Shown here one piece after another: positions 34,389-47,185 of a stretch of 64,000 nucleotides of DNA. Origin of the DNA: Diphasiastrum complanatum (lineage: Eukaryota > Streptophyta > Lycopodiopsida > Lycopodiales > Lycopodiaceae); contig CM055108.1 in the NCBI GenBank assembly GCA_029204225.1, positions 5,889,599-5,953,598 of the forward strand. Direction: 5' to 3'. The position numbers and the translations under genes were made by a program. Under the pieces are notes generated by a model. It was given only the letters and a program-made list of their open reading frames with translations, was not told where the DNA came from and made no database searches. The stretch's first letter is position 1. Each line of letters begins with the position of its first letter.

Positions 34389-34721
34389 CAAGAGGGCGAG
34401 GGATTGCAAGTGGCTACCGAAAATGATACATGGGAGCTGGTGTCACCTTATCCGAATAAGACATTGATCAATAAGCCACGTAATTAATAATAAGACCATT
34501 GGTCCTTAGGATAATGTAATAACTTAGGATAATGTAATAATTGACTATGTTCCTTGTGACTACGTCGTTTCATATTGTAATACTCTCTCTCATTGTATAA
34601 GACTATTGCCCACTCATTCATTACTCAATATACATTGTTGTTTAGTTACTCTCTCTCTCTCTCTCTACGTTCTTACCTTCTGTTGGTGCATGAAATCACA
34701 ATATGGTATCAGAGCCATGGG
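34389..34721 (+). mobile_element. Copia fragments: RT start, LTR end and primer site
   Basis: At 34390-34485 the frame VATENDTWELVSPYPNK matches the first block of Copia RT. About 230 bp later an LTR-like end (GCATGAAATCACA, to 34700) is followed by TGGTATCAGAGCCATGGG (34704-34721), a full-length initiator-Met primer site on the plus strand. No gag follows; the DNA runs into AT/GT microsatellites. Confidence 0.55.
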
Positions 34722-34844
34722 CTCATAATGACCCTGGTTAGAGACTAACATTGGCAAGAGAGAATAGGTGCTTCATTTTGAGGGAGGAGGCAAGCAAGAA
34801 GAGTTGAGCTATTGTGGTGCAAAAATGTTATATACACACACATA

Positions 34845-34847
<3 letters not shown>

Positions 34848-34888
<41 letters not shown>

Positions 34889-34972
34889 TATATACTATAT
34901 AATATGTGTGTGTGTATATATATATATGTGTATATGTATATATATATATATGTGTGTATGTGTATATATATG

Positions 34973-35005
<33 letters not shown>

Positions 35006-35110
35006 GTGTGTATAGATATATGTGTATATATATATATATATCACACACACACACATATGTGTGTGTGTGTATGTATGTATATACATATACATATATATAC
35101 ACACATATAC

Positions 35111-35145
<35 letters not shown>
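34848..35145. repeat. AT/GT microsatellite block
   Basis: Alternating (AT)n and (GT)n/(CA)n runs cover about 300 bp. Tyr/Ile-rich open frames on both strands here are artefacts. Confidence 0.95.
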
Positions 35146-35149
<4 letters not shown>

Positions 35150-35228
35150 CTTATGTACACTTTTGCGCATGTGTATGGTTGCACCCATGCATCCTCCTCT
35201 CCTCACCCATGCATAAGCTTTTTTTGAA

Positions 35229-35300
35229 TTAAAATTTTAAAAAACAGGATGCATGTATGGGGAGGAAGATGCATGGCCCTCCTCCCCATGCATTCATGCA
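35229..35300. repeat. Inverted repeat around GGATGCATG / TATGGGGAGGA
   Basis: ATGGGGAGGAAG (about 35258) is mirrored by CTCCTCCCCATGCATTCATGC about 20 nt later. A related CACCCATGCATCCTCC block occurs just upstream near 35180. Confidence 0.65.
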
Positions 35301-35587
35301 TATTGCAGGCTACCCTGGTCCTAAGCCTTTATTGGCCACTCTAAATCTTAAATGCCCACTTTTTCATTAATAACTAATGGGCCAATTCAGTTTTGCTAAT
35401 GAATCTCTCTCTCTCTCTCATTACAATGCTGGTATCCTAGCATTGACATAGAAGGATCTGCATCGCGAGCACGAGTGTGGATCCCGATTGTGCCAGCTTT
35501 CTTGAGGGCAGGCAAGCAGGCGGCTCTCCTAAGGGCAGCTTTGTTGAGGGCAGGCAGGCAGGCTGGCGGCTCTCTCCCTGGCTCGAC

Positions 35588-35601
35588 TCTCTCTAACAAT
35601 G

Positions 35602-35642
<41 letters not shown>

Positions 35643-35643
35643 G
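35588..35643. repeat. (CT)n(AT)n microsatellite
   Basis: Short CT run, at about 35600-35622, switching into AT. The preceding 35508-35580 contains two copies of GGGCAGGCA-GGCGGCTCTC-like words. Confidence 0.8.
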
Positions 35644-36283
35644 GCACACACACAATGACAAAGTTGTGTTGTCATTGTGTGTATGTGTGTCTTTCTCATT
35701 GTGGGTGTGGATCTCTAATGTGATAACTTTCTTGAGCTTTCTTTAGGACATGCGGCTCTCTTGAGGGCATCTTTGTTGGCACAATGTTTTTCTGAAGTCT
35801 TGAGGGAGCATCGTAATCGTTTGCCCTAGGCGAGGCTGACGCTTTCTAATTAGGTTGATCATTGTACTATTTATTCAGTGCTAATATCAAACAAAGCCAT
35901 CTTGCCATGTTCTGTGCGGTGATTTAATTGTTTCATCCATGTCTTAATTTTATAGTTTCTTGATGCTACAGTACTGTAGTTGTGAAGACATCGTGATTAC
36001 GTGGATAGTGGTGAGGTCCAATGTATTGTGTTTCTGGCCGCGATTGATACCCTGCGATTTCGTGAGTTGTAATGAAATTGGAGAGAAACACGCACGTCAA
36101 GGAGGAGCTAGAATTATTGATGGTTCCATTCTTTTATGTTGTAATCTGATTGAGTTTACATTTGTTTAGTGTGCATTCCTCTCCAACTCTCCTCCTGGCG
36201 ACTCATCCTTTGTCTAGTGTTAGAGGATTTATTGGAATCAAGTTTCAATGTGTCATGATATTGGATTTTCAAACTACGATAGT
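35644..36283. other. No gene recognised
   Basis: Short frames only; no recognised domain or element end. Confidence 0.35.
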
Positions 36284-36432
36284 CATCTAGCTCTAGTGGT
36301 AGTAGAGTGGATGTCGCATCTCTGTGGCCTTATTGCAGCCTGTAACCTTCTTGGTAGATTGCAGAGTCTTCGTTCTATTACCCTTATCGGCCCCCTTGCC
36401 TGCAATGTAATATAATTATCTTTTTTTAAAGT
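36284..36432 (+). mobile_element. Possible tRNA-derived SINE
   Basis: TAGCTCTAGTGGTAGTAGAGTGG resembles a tRNA A-box start. About 75 nt later GAGTCTTCGTTC loosely resembles a B box, and the block ends with an AT-rich tail running into T7. The B box is poor and no target duplication is seen, so this is tentative. Confidence 0.25.
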
Positions 36433-37261
36433 AAGCATCCATAGTGAACATGGATAGGTAGGTCTTGTGGCTGTCATGACCAGTGACGTTTCACTTGCTT
36501 TCCTCGCTTTGACTAGATCCGTGACTCTGACATTTGAATTTCTAAGCTTCAATTGGAAATATTCATGTGGCTGTCAGTCTCCAAAGGAAATTCTCTCCTT
36601 GATCATCCTTCTACCTTATATAGATGATTGAGTCGGACCTTCAAACAGGGATACCGTCCATAGCAGATTAATTTGTTGATTGGCAAATGCAACAATGGTT
36701 TGCTGGGAGGGTATTGTCTGCTCTGGTTTGGGCGTCTGTGACGCGAGCCCGTAGCTTGGCTGATGCCATAGACACGAACTACTCGTTGCCTTTCTCCATC
36801 AAAGGAAGATGGGAGCCCTCATAGCCTAGGGAATTCTTCGACAATGCAGCAACAATTGTGATAGCAACAGGCAAAGCAGGGAGAGCCATCGACTATTCTT
36901 TCGATCCAAAAACGGTTACAGACATAGACAACACCACATTGTAAAGGTGGGGGAGTCCTTTGTTCTTCGCTTTCTCTATCCCTCCGCACATTATAGGAGA
37001 GGGACATTTTACTGTCTCCAGATGGTGGAAGGAGCAGGGACATTGCCATTTGCCTGCAAAAGGAACACATGAAGAAGCTGATCGAGGATAAGCTCTTTAG
37101 CAAATTTCTTCGTTGAAATCAGATCTATTCCTTGACAACAGCAGTGCCTACATATTGTAGTTCTTTTATTATTGGTTGTCTTCGAATGAGCACAGCTTCT
37201 TTAGGAGGTTAAAGATGTCAACCCGGCAAGTCATCCATTGGCAAGACAACACTCAAATATG
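36433..37261. other. No gene recognised
   Basis: Short frames without domains. Confidence 0.35.
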
Positions 37262-38677
<1,416 letters not shown>

Positions 38678-38732
38678 CACAATACGACTGATCCACTGGC
38701 AGTCCCGATCCACAGGCAGTCTTGATCTACAA

Positions 38733-39080
38733 AGAAGCCATCAAGGATCATGCTTTTGTGGCTTCCAAGTTTCCAGTTGTTATAACTTTGCAGGACCATC
38801 TGACTCCATCATTGCAGAGTTTGGCAACTAAGATTATCACGAGGACGCTGGGGAGCATTTTGTATTTTTCAGAAGAAACCGAGAGCTTCAAAGAATTTCC
38901 TTCACCTCATTCACTGAAAAGGCGCATCATAATCTCCACCAAACCCCCTCAGAAATATTTGTCAGGAAAATCTCAGAAGGTCTTAGAAAGTACTTATGAA
39001 AAAGATGCAATTCAGGAGGAACCTTGGGGAGATGATCTCCCGAGCTATTCCAAGCAAATTGATTCTCACACCAAGGATCC
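38733..39080 (+). pseudogene. PI-specific phospholipase C X-domain exon fragment
   Basis: The plus strand encodes AIKDHAFVASKFPVVITLQDHLTP, then ILYFSEETESFKEFPSPHSL, RRIIISTKPPQKYL and EEPWGDDLPSY. This matches the end of the X catalytic domain and start of the X-Y linker in plant phosphoinositide-specific phospholipase C, which cleaves PIP2 to IP3 and diacylglycerol at the plasma membrane. An acceptor-like CTACAAAG precedes it. EF-hand, catalytic His residues, Y domain and C2 are absent. The open frame then runs on into the ~360-bp tandem array. It could be a genuine exon of a gene with huge introns, or a captured fragment. Confidence 0.8.
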
Positions 39081-39099
39081 ACTCTCAACAGTGCCGCCA

Positions 39100-41750
39100 G
39101 AGCCAGATTTTAAAGACTTAGATTTGGGTTTCTGGTTCAGACGCACGTTTTGTTGTGAGCCTGATTTAGTCTTGTGTGTTCGTTTAGGCGTGCAGCGACA
39201 AACAGACCATTTGATAAATGGACTCCGTTCGGCGACACTAGACCGTTTCTTGAGGATGCTAAAAAGTAGTCCATTTAGTGGCATTTCCCTCGGCAAAAAG
39301 GGCATTTTTGGACAAATGGCCTCGGAATTGAGCTGCAAATGGTCCTATGGGTTCATGTCAAGACCACAAATCTGTGGACACCTCCCATCTGAGGTTCTGA
39401 TTTTTTGACTGAATCCGACCAATTTCTGGCTCGACGAGCCTAGAATCCCAGAACTACGTTTAGGGTTTTTGGCTTGGGGATGCACATTTCACTATAAGTT
39501 CTGAACCGTTTGGAGTGCAGTTTAGTGTTGTAGGTTCGTATCGACGTGCAGCACAGGACGGAATAGACGATCTAAAAAACGGACTTCATTCGGCGACACT
39601 GAACCGGTTCTCGGAGATGTTGAAAAGTAGTCTATTTAGTGGCATTCCCTTGGCCAAAAGGGTGTTTCTGGACAAACGGCATTGGAATTGAGCTGCAAAT
39701 GGTCCTGTGGATTCATGTCAAGCCCACAAACCTATGGACACCTCCCGGCCGAGGTTTTGACTGTTTTCTACTGAATCCGACCAATTATTGGCTCGACGGA
39801 CCTAGAATCCCATAACTACGTATAGGGTTTCTGGTTTGGACGTATATTTTGCTGTGAGTACTGAACCGTTTGGAGTCCGGTTTAGTCTTGTGGATTCGTC
39901 TTGGCATGCAACACATGATGGAATAGACGGTCTGAGAAATGGCTCCGTTTGATGACACTGGACTAGTTTTTGGGGATGATGGAAAGTAGCCCATTTAGTG
40001 GCATTCCCCCTGATAGAAAGGGCGTTTCAGACAAACGGCGTCAATATTGAGCTTCATATGGTCCAATGGGTTCGCCTCCAAAGTTCTGACCGTTTTTTAC
40101 TGAATCTGACAGGCCTTGAGTTTCAAGGCTATGTTTAGGGTTTCTGCTTGAATCCCAAGGCTACGTTTTTTGTCATCTCGGTGTGTAGCATAGGATGGAA
40201 CAGACGGTCTGAAAAATGGACTCCGTTCGACGACATTGGACCAGTTCTTGGGGATGCTAAAAAGTAGTCCATTTAGTGGCATTCCCCTTGACAGAAATGG
40301 CGTTTCTGGACAAACGTCGTCGGACTTGCATGTGCATGTCTATATGAGTGTCTATATGAGTGTGTCTATATGAGTGCATGTGCATGCCTTGATTTCTCCA
40401 AAACTTGATGTCTTTACGCTTCCCTGTACTACTGTCAAGATTACTGGCTTGGACAAAAGTTTATGTATGCTTATACTGGATGGTTTGGAACCTGGTTTGG
40501 TGTTCGGGTTTGTCTCCATGTGTAGCACAATATGGATCAGACGATAGACAAAACGGACTCCATTCGGCGATACTGGACCATTTCTCAGAAATGTCAAAAA
40601 GTTGTCCGTTCGTTGTGCCCTAATGGCATTCCTTTTGACACAAAGGGCGTTTTCAGGCAAACGACATCAAAATCGAATTGCAACTGGTCCAGTGTATTCG
40701 TGTCGAGCACACAAACTTGTAGCCACCTTCCGTTCAACGTTCTGGGGGGTTTCAGTTGGATTTGACCAATTTCTGGTCCGACAAGCCTAGCTTCCCTATA
40801 CTACTTTTAGGGATTGTGGCTTGGGCACACATTTTCAGTAAATATTGGACGGTTTGAAACCTCGTTTGGTGCTGCGGGTTCATGTGTGTATGTGTGTATG
40901 AGAATTGGAGCCACCTTTCATCTAAAGGTCTGTGGGCATTCGACCTGATCCGACCAATTTTTGGTCCAACAAGCCTAACTTCCTTGTACTACTTTCAAGG
41001 TTTATGGCTCAGACACACTTTTCTCAATGAGTACTGAACCATTTGGAACCTGGTTTGGTGCTTCGGTTTCATCTCAACGTGCAGTACAGTACATAATAGA
41101 CGGCAGGCAAAACGGACCGTTTCGGTGACACTAGACCACTTCTCGTGAATGCTAAAAAGTTGTCCATTCATTGTGCCCTAATGGCGTTCCTTCTTACACG
41201 AAGGATGTTTTTCAAGCAAACGACGTCGGAATCGAGCTGCAATTGGTCCAATGGATTTGTGTTGAGCACACGAACTTTTAGCCACCTTCGTCCGAAGTTT
41301 CAAGGGCATTCGACTGAATTCGACCTGTTTCTGGTCCCCGACATGCCTAACTTCTATGTACCACTTTCAGGGTTTCTAGCTCGGGCGCACATTTTTCAGT
41401 GAAACCTGAACAGTTTGGAACCTGATTTGGTGCTTCAGAGTCGTCTTGATGTGCAACACAGTATGAATAGATGGCAGACAAAACGGACTCTGTTCGGTGA
41501 CACTAAACCACTTCTCGAGAATGCCAAAAAGTAGTACATTCATTGTGCCCTAATGGTGTTCCTTCTAACATGAAGGGCATTTTCAAGAAAATGACATCAA
41601 AATTGAACTGCAACTGGTGTAGTGGATTCATGTCGAGCACACAAACTTGTAGCCACCTTTCGTCAAAAGTTCGAGGGACATTCGACCAAATCTGACCAAT
41701 TTCTTGTCTGACAGGCCTAACTTCCCTATACTACTTTTAGGGTTTCTGGC
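39100..41750. repeat. Degenerate tandem array, ~360-bp unit, about seven copies
   Basis: AAAAGTAGTCCATTTAGTGG or its variants recur at 39262, 39623, 39982, 40261, 40597, 41154 and 41526. Shared words include CGGACTCCGTTCGGCGACACT, TCCGACCAATTTCTGG and TAGGGTTTCTGGCT. Spacings are roughly 360, 360, 280, 336, 557 (one unit partly lost) and 372. Copies are well diverged, so the array is old. It starts within the linker frame of the phospholipase C fragment. Confidence 0.9.
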
Positions 41751-41987
41751 TCGGGCGCACCAACACAAACCTCAGGCTTGATCCATTGCTTCAATAGAGC
41801 AACAGTCTCCATTGCCAAGAGGAGGAAGAAGAATACAAGTATATTGAGTCTGATGATGTCCTGTATACAAAACCAGAAAATGATCAAAGAGTGACACTGT
41901 GACACTCTGCTTTCATTAACAGCCTCTGGATCCTCACTAATGGAAGGTTTCTGAGAAAAGATGAACGTCACAACAAATATACAACAA

Positions 41988-42440
41988 ATATATGGGAGAG
42001 TTCAAGGCAAGTAGTTACTTATGGGACATTGATAATTCTCAAGGCCTTCACTGGGCGCTCAATCCCACGACACTTTCCTATGCATGGCTTGCAACTAAAC
42101 ATTCCTCAACACCCCCACTCAAGCAAGCACAGGCAAAGGGACCATACTGGCTCTGATACCATGTAAAGAATGTGGGCCTCAGGGCCACGCACACACACGT
42201 ACCCACGCGAGCCGCGTACTTGATCCCAACCTTAGTCGCCTAGCCACCCGCCATCCGTCTAACTTCCAAAAAGGGCTGGTACCAGGGGATAAAGGATATA
42301 GAGAAACCCCAACTTATATATGGGAGAGTTCAAGGCAAGTAGTTACTTATGGGACATTGATAATTGTCAAGGCCTTCACTAGGCGCTCAAGCCCATGGCA
42401 CTTTCCTGTGCATGGCTTGCAACTAAACATTCCTCAACAG
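41988..42440 (-). mobile_element. Miniature LTR retrotransposon (TRIM-like), one LTR truncated
   Basis: On the minus strand a 275-bp LTR (42440 to 42166, TGTTGAGGAATG...TTCTTTACA) is followed by the primer site CATGGTATCAGAGCC (42149-42165). After only about 35 nt come a G-rich tract (GAGTGGGGG) and a second LTR copy (42112 to 41988) that is truncated. The shared 125 bp (GGGAGAGTTCAAGGCAAGTA and onward) are about 95% alike. There is no coding capacity between primer site and purine tract. Confidence 0.75.
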
Positions 42441-43161
42441 AATTTCACCATGCTACTTCGCAGATGGCTGCTAAGAAATTGAACAAGGTAACCATTAAGA
42501 ATAGATATCCACTACCGTGGATGGATGATCTAATTGACTATCTTGGTGGTGTTGGGTACTTTACCAAGATAGATCTAAGATCGGACTACCATCAAATACG
42601 CATTAAGGCACACCTAAAACCGGGTTTTGAACTCGCTTTGGTCACTACAAATTTTTGGTGTTGCCTTTTGGTTTGACCAATGCACCGACGACTTTCCAAC
42701 AGATGATGAACGATATGTTCAGGCCATATTTGAGAAGATTTGTAGTGGTATTCTTAGATGATATCCTAGTGTTCAGTAAGACTTTGGCGGAACATAAACA
42801 ACATCTTAGGATTGTCTTAGACATCCTAAGAAGGGAAAAGCTTTTCTCAAGGAGTCTAAGTGTGACTTTCTGACTAAGGAATTGTCCTACTTGGGGCATA
42901 AGATTTTCGATTGGCCTATTCTCACCATAGTTCGGGAGTGGAGATTGAGGCTGATCGTATCCAGAGGGTTATTGATTGGCCTATTCTCACCACAGTTCGG
43001 GAAATCAAGTCTTTCTTGGGGTTTGTAGGATTTTTCCATCGGCATATTCTCCAATTTGCTCGATTGGCATTTCCCCTTACTCAGGCCTTGAAAGACTATA
43101 AGAAGCTAAGCCAGAGGGCTAGTGGTGTGGACAGAGGATGTGAATAAGTGTTTTGAGTTGC
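42441..43161 (+). pseudogene. Outer chromovirus-type Gypsy: reverse transcriptase part
   Basis: Plus-strand RT of the outermost element of the nested stack. Motifs include [49 protein letters not shown] and the catalytic box [12 protein letters not shown], followed by IKSFLGFVGFFHRH. Frames shift twice. One slip coincides with a diverged local duplication of GATTGGCCTATTCTCACCA (42909 and 42974). The reading ends at the GTTGC target site (43157-43161), where the large Gypsy is inserted, and resumes at 55035. The 5' end is cut by the TRIM-like LTR. Confidence 0.85.
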
Positions 43162-43977
43162 TGTGAGGCCGAAGATCTCTCGTAGCATAGCCCTTCCGCC
43201 TATCAACAAAGGTTAGATCACTAGATAGGTGCCTAACTATGCATAGATACTACTTTTAGTTAATTTCCTACTTTCTCCCTTAACTCTACTCACCACTATA
43301 CTACTCCTCTTTAACTCTACTCCTCTACACTAACATTCATCATAGTTTTGGTTGAAGAGAAGGAATGGAGAAGAAGAGATTGAGAAGGGAAGAGAAAGAG
43401 AGAGATAGAGAGTGAGGGTGGACGTTAGCTCAAATGCTCCTTATGCTTGCTAATGGAAAAACATTCACTATGGCAAACAATAAACATAGAAATAGAAAGC
43501 AATGGAAAACACAATCAAGAGCAATAGCAAGTAGTGAATAGCAAATGAGGATGCTTCTCTTCCAAAAATGATAGAGTTTCCTCCTCATTAAGCATGAAAA
43601 TAGTGTACAAATGGTGCCTTTTTATAAAATGGAAAAGGCCCTTGCCCCTCAATCTTATTGGCTAATATTCACAATGATCCTATCCATTCATCTTGGCCCA
43701 ACTTGATCCAAGGGTCCACAAAAAATACATTAGAAATCACAAGATTCATGTGAGTCCCAATTTGGACCCAACTCTAAAAAGTGATCTCTAAGTTTAAAAA
43801 TGACATTGGGCCTCTAGTTTTATTTTAATTACAAGGCCCAAGTCAAGTTTATTTTATTTACAACTTCAATTGCGTGCTCATTGGGCCATGGGCTTATACA
43901 CGCAGGATGCCATGCCCTCGCAACACATTTATTGGAGGATTTTATTTATTTACACTTTGTTGGGAATACCCCCAACA
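43162..43977 (-). repeat. Gypsy 3' LTR (minus-strand element)
   Basis: 816 bp. It has an extra ~18-bp CT-rich repeat near 43308 and retains a TATA-like TTTATAAAAAGG on the minus strand near 43619-43630. Its segment 43350-43505 is inverted relative to the other LTR. Confidence 0.92.
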
Positions 43978-44023
43978 GGACCCATGACCTGAAGTAGTGC
44001 CAGTCCCTCGGCACTCTGTCGGT
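43978..44023 (-). other. Spacer between ORF X and 3' LTR
   Basis: The expected polypurine tract is not obvious: the minus strand reads CAGGTCATGGGTCC just before the LTR. Confidence 0.4.
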
Positions 44024-46330
44024 TTAGTATAGCGTTCTCTTGGACTGCCTCTGGTAGATGAGATAGCCCGTAACGTCTTCCATGAAGTTGAGACGGTCCA
44101 GTTTCTTCGAGTCCTTTGGCATCTGGAAGGACTTCTGGACTCCTGTCAGCCATTCCTGATCCACCCATGCTTGGAATCGTTTCGTCCAGGGATCTCCAAG
44201 GAATGAAGCTCGGTAATATACGCGAGCGACTGGCAGCTGGTCTTCGACTTTGTCGGAAGTGAGCGCCTTATTTAAATCAAAAAATATGGAGGGAAGAAAT
44301 TCATCCCATTTTGTTTCAATGCCCATTAAATATTCTAAGTCCCGGGCATAAGTGGCTGCCGCGCGGACTATGGAATTGGGGCAATTGATGTAGTGACTGG
44401 CGAATGCAGAGAGAGCCCTTCTGGCGTCGACATCTGTTGTCAACCCATATTCGGATTTGATGATTGGCCAGTTGAAATTGTTGAGTGTGATCTGGTCCAG
44501 AGGAGTGCTACATTTCGCCCATTTGGATCTTCTTGGACATGGCAGGAAATGCGCGTTCACCCGTAACTGTTGCGGACTCGTCATGTAAGCCCTGATGGCC
44601 GCAGGGTCTCTCTCAAATAACTGTTGTCACCACTCTGGTTGTGGTTGGTGGGTAGGTAAGGCTTGCAGTTCTTTTTCCTTGATGGTCTGAGCTGAGAATG
44701 ATATATGTCAGCCGCCTCTTGATGACTCGTGGGGATATTTGGATAAAAATTCATTGATGTTCTCCTCCACAGACTTCGGTCTTGGAAGGCCCGGCTGGCA
44801 GATATCTTACGCGATCCTCTGGATGAAGTTGCTTGGCCCTGGTCGGTGGTTGCGCCTTGGCTCTGGTCTCGCATCTCAGCGGCCGCATCTGTTTGCCTTT
44901 GGTCTTGGCCTTTGGACCTTTGATCTGGTTGAAATCCCCCTGCTGTCTGCTAGTTCTGATCTTGGCTGGTACTAGCCTGTGCAGCGTCAAAATTAGGTGG
45001 CGGTGGAATTACCATGTGGGTGGGTTGGGCCTTTGTTTCCATGTGTTTCTGGCATGCCTTGAGGGCTTGCTTGGCCTGGGCAAGCTCTTGCATTGCGCTT
45101 GCCCGATACTTATTGAACTCCACCTGGTAGTTGTTGAGAGTTTGGCTATAAATCTGCACCTGACGCCATAGAAGATTCATTTCTAATTGGAAAAGCGGCC
45201 TTGTGTCCGGTGCAGATTGAACTAACCAGATGAGCTTTTCATCTTGTAAGGCTTTGACCTCCGTCCCCAGGCACGTGTTCTCTGCTTCCAAAAGTGTAAG
45301 TTGCATCTGGATGGGGACAAGCCGTTGGGATGCTTCAACTTGAAGCTCCTGCACCTTTGTGGAGGCCTCAGTCAGCACTTTGGAGAGGCTTTGAATATAT
45401 TTGTTTAGGCCTTCTTCCTTCTGCTGTAGCTTGGCAATCTCCTGGTGCCCTGCTTGTTTGTGTTGCTGAGCCAGAATCAGCGCTTGCTGCATCTTGGTGA
45501 GGTCTGCTCGTAGCTGTGTATTACTCGTTGTCAACTGTAGTACCCTGCTTCCCAGAATAGCTTTGGCCGCTACCGCATCCAGGATGTATTTTCCTAGAGT
45601 TTGGTACGTCGTCGTTAGATCCGTGGGAGCAGCTGGTACACTGGCACTGGCAGGAGCTTGTGTTGTATCGGCCCTGAAGACTTGTGGAATTCCATCGTCA
45701 TTGTCTTCGATCATATTTTCATTTGTCCTGATGCCATCTGGGGTGGTAGGGTCAATCCGATCTGGTGATGATACAAAAACTGTTTGTACAAATGCGTCAT
45801 CAGGCAGCGATTGGCTGCCCTTGGCAACCTTTGGCGAAGCGGGTGGGGTGTGAGAAACAACGGTGGAAACAAGGGTGAGGACGATTTGTCCGAATGAGAG
45901 GATGGGAGGAACATTGGGGAACTGAAGGGGTGTGGAGTATGGAATAAGGTGAGGATGGAGCATAAAGTGTCTGACGTGGGAGTGAAAAATTGACAATTTT
46001 CATCCATGCCAGAGTGTCGGGGGACAGTTGCGAATCAGAAGGATTGAATATGAGAGGAGCAACGGTGGTGGCAGGAGTGATGGAGGATGCGATGGTGATG
46101 GATGGAGCAGCGGACACTGGAAGAGAAGTAGGAGTGGTATCAATAGAAGAAACAGGGATGGAGACAGAAACAGATGTGGATGGAACAAGAAGAGAGGTAG
46201 CGGCAACAGAAATTGGAGTGGGGGGTTGCACAGAAGAAGAAGTGGCAGTGGTTGATGGAGTGGTTAAAGCTGCAGTGGAGACACGTCTTTGGGTAACAAG
46301 TGGAGATGTGCTTCGCTAGCAAAGGTGACA
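44024..46330 (-). pseudogene. Accessory ORF X downstream of Gypsy integrase (coiled-coil protein)
   Basis: About 730 codons on the same strand as gag-pol, now split over several frames by indels and stops. N-terminal part (46330-45800): Ser/Thr/Pro-rich, with STSPLVTQRRVST and SPDTLAWMK. Middle (45996-44950): an acidic segment, then a long Gln/Leu/Lys heptad region (about 45600-45050) with few prolines, predicted coiled coil, ending PPPPNFDAAQASTSQDQN. C-terminal part (44640-44024): globular and Trp/aromatic-rich, with FNWPIIKSEYGLTTDVDARR and RFQAWVDQEWL. No transmembrane helix or signal peptide is evident, so it does not look like an Env protein. A homologous copy lies at 23560-24520. Function unknown. 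Confidence 0.75.
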
Positions 46331-47185
46331 AATGACCAGCCCTTATATAGAGGAATTTAGAGTGCGTATTAGGTGATATCCACTTCCCCTTGCTCAGTTC
46401 TACCCAAATTTTGGTAGGCACCTTCTTCACAAAATTCTAAGACCTCAGGGAAGTCTGTGAGAGTTCAGAAGGTGATTTGGCTGCTATGCGAAGGTTCTGC
46501 GAGGGTTCAGGTTGTCTACGAGGGTTCAACTCTCGCAAGAAGTGATCTCTCGCACAACTTGTTCCTGTGATTGGATTTTCAAGATCAGACCATGTAGGCA
46601 GGCTAATTTAACTGCTCTGATTCCATTTAGGCACTTTGCGAGAGTTGATAAGATGATCTTGATGCTCTACGAGGGCTCTAAAAATTCTGCTTCTGGGAAC
46701 TCTTGCACACACTAAAAAATGATGATTACTCCATCACGAACTCTCGTAGAGATTTTCATGGATGCATTTAGGTCAGATCTGGTGACTGTCCAATTTTCAA
46801 GAGCTATCTCCCAGGGGATCTCAAAAAATCATGAAAAAAGTGCTCTTTCAGAGTGTTTTTTGATGAGATCTTCAAATTTTCTGATTTTTAACTTTTGTAA
46901 ACTGGTAATCAGCTTCATCCAAGCTTGATCTGACTGTTGGTAGTGCTCTGGAAGTTCTGATGGATTCTTGGTAGTAGATCCATCAATAAATCTGATGATC
47001 TGCTTCCTTTTTGACCCTATCAGGATCTGGATCCTCCTTGGATTCCAATGGATTTTCCCGATCTTGCCCGATTTTGCTGAATCTTGATGGATTTAGCTTG
47101 ATTTGGCTTGATCTCCTTAGATCTAGCGGTGATGGCTGAGCAGATTAGCTTTTTGTAACATGCCACCCCCAAATCTGGATCTGTC
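46331..47185 (-). other. Gypsy 3' noncoding block with GCGAGAGTT repeats
   Basis: It lies between integrase and ORF X. TGCGAGAGTT-type words in both orientations occur at about 46459, 46484, 46495, 46517, 46543, 46636, 46668, 46698 and 46738, including the palindrome at 46517-46537. Near 47020-47130 GATTTTGCT/GATTTGGCT-like words recur. Confidence 0.75.

Noticed and set aside
34809-35232. Tyr/Ile-rich open frames on both strands
   Set aside because: Translations of AT/GT microsatellites; no codon bias or domain.
36284-36432. A genuine tRNA gene
   Set aside because: The A-box-like start is present, but no cloverleaf, anticodon arm or good B box can be drawn; at best a SINE.
46000-46319. Plus-strand frames of 75-109 codons opposite the accessory ORF
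   Set aside because: Shadows of the Ser/Thr/Pro-rich minus-strand coding region.
44024-46330. Accessory ORF X as a retroviral Env-like protein
   Set aside because: The position fits, but no signal peptide, transmembrane segment or cysteine-rich ectodomain is visible; a coiled-coil protein is the better description.
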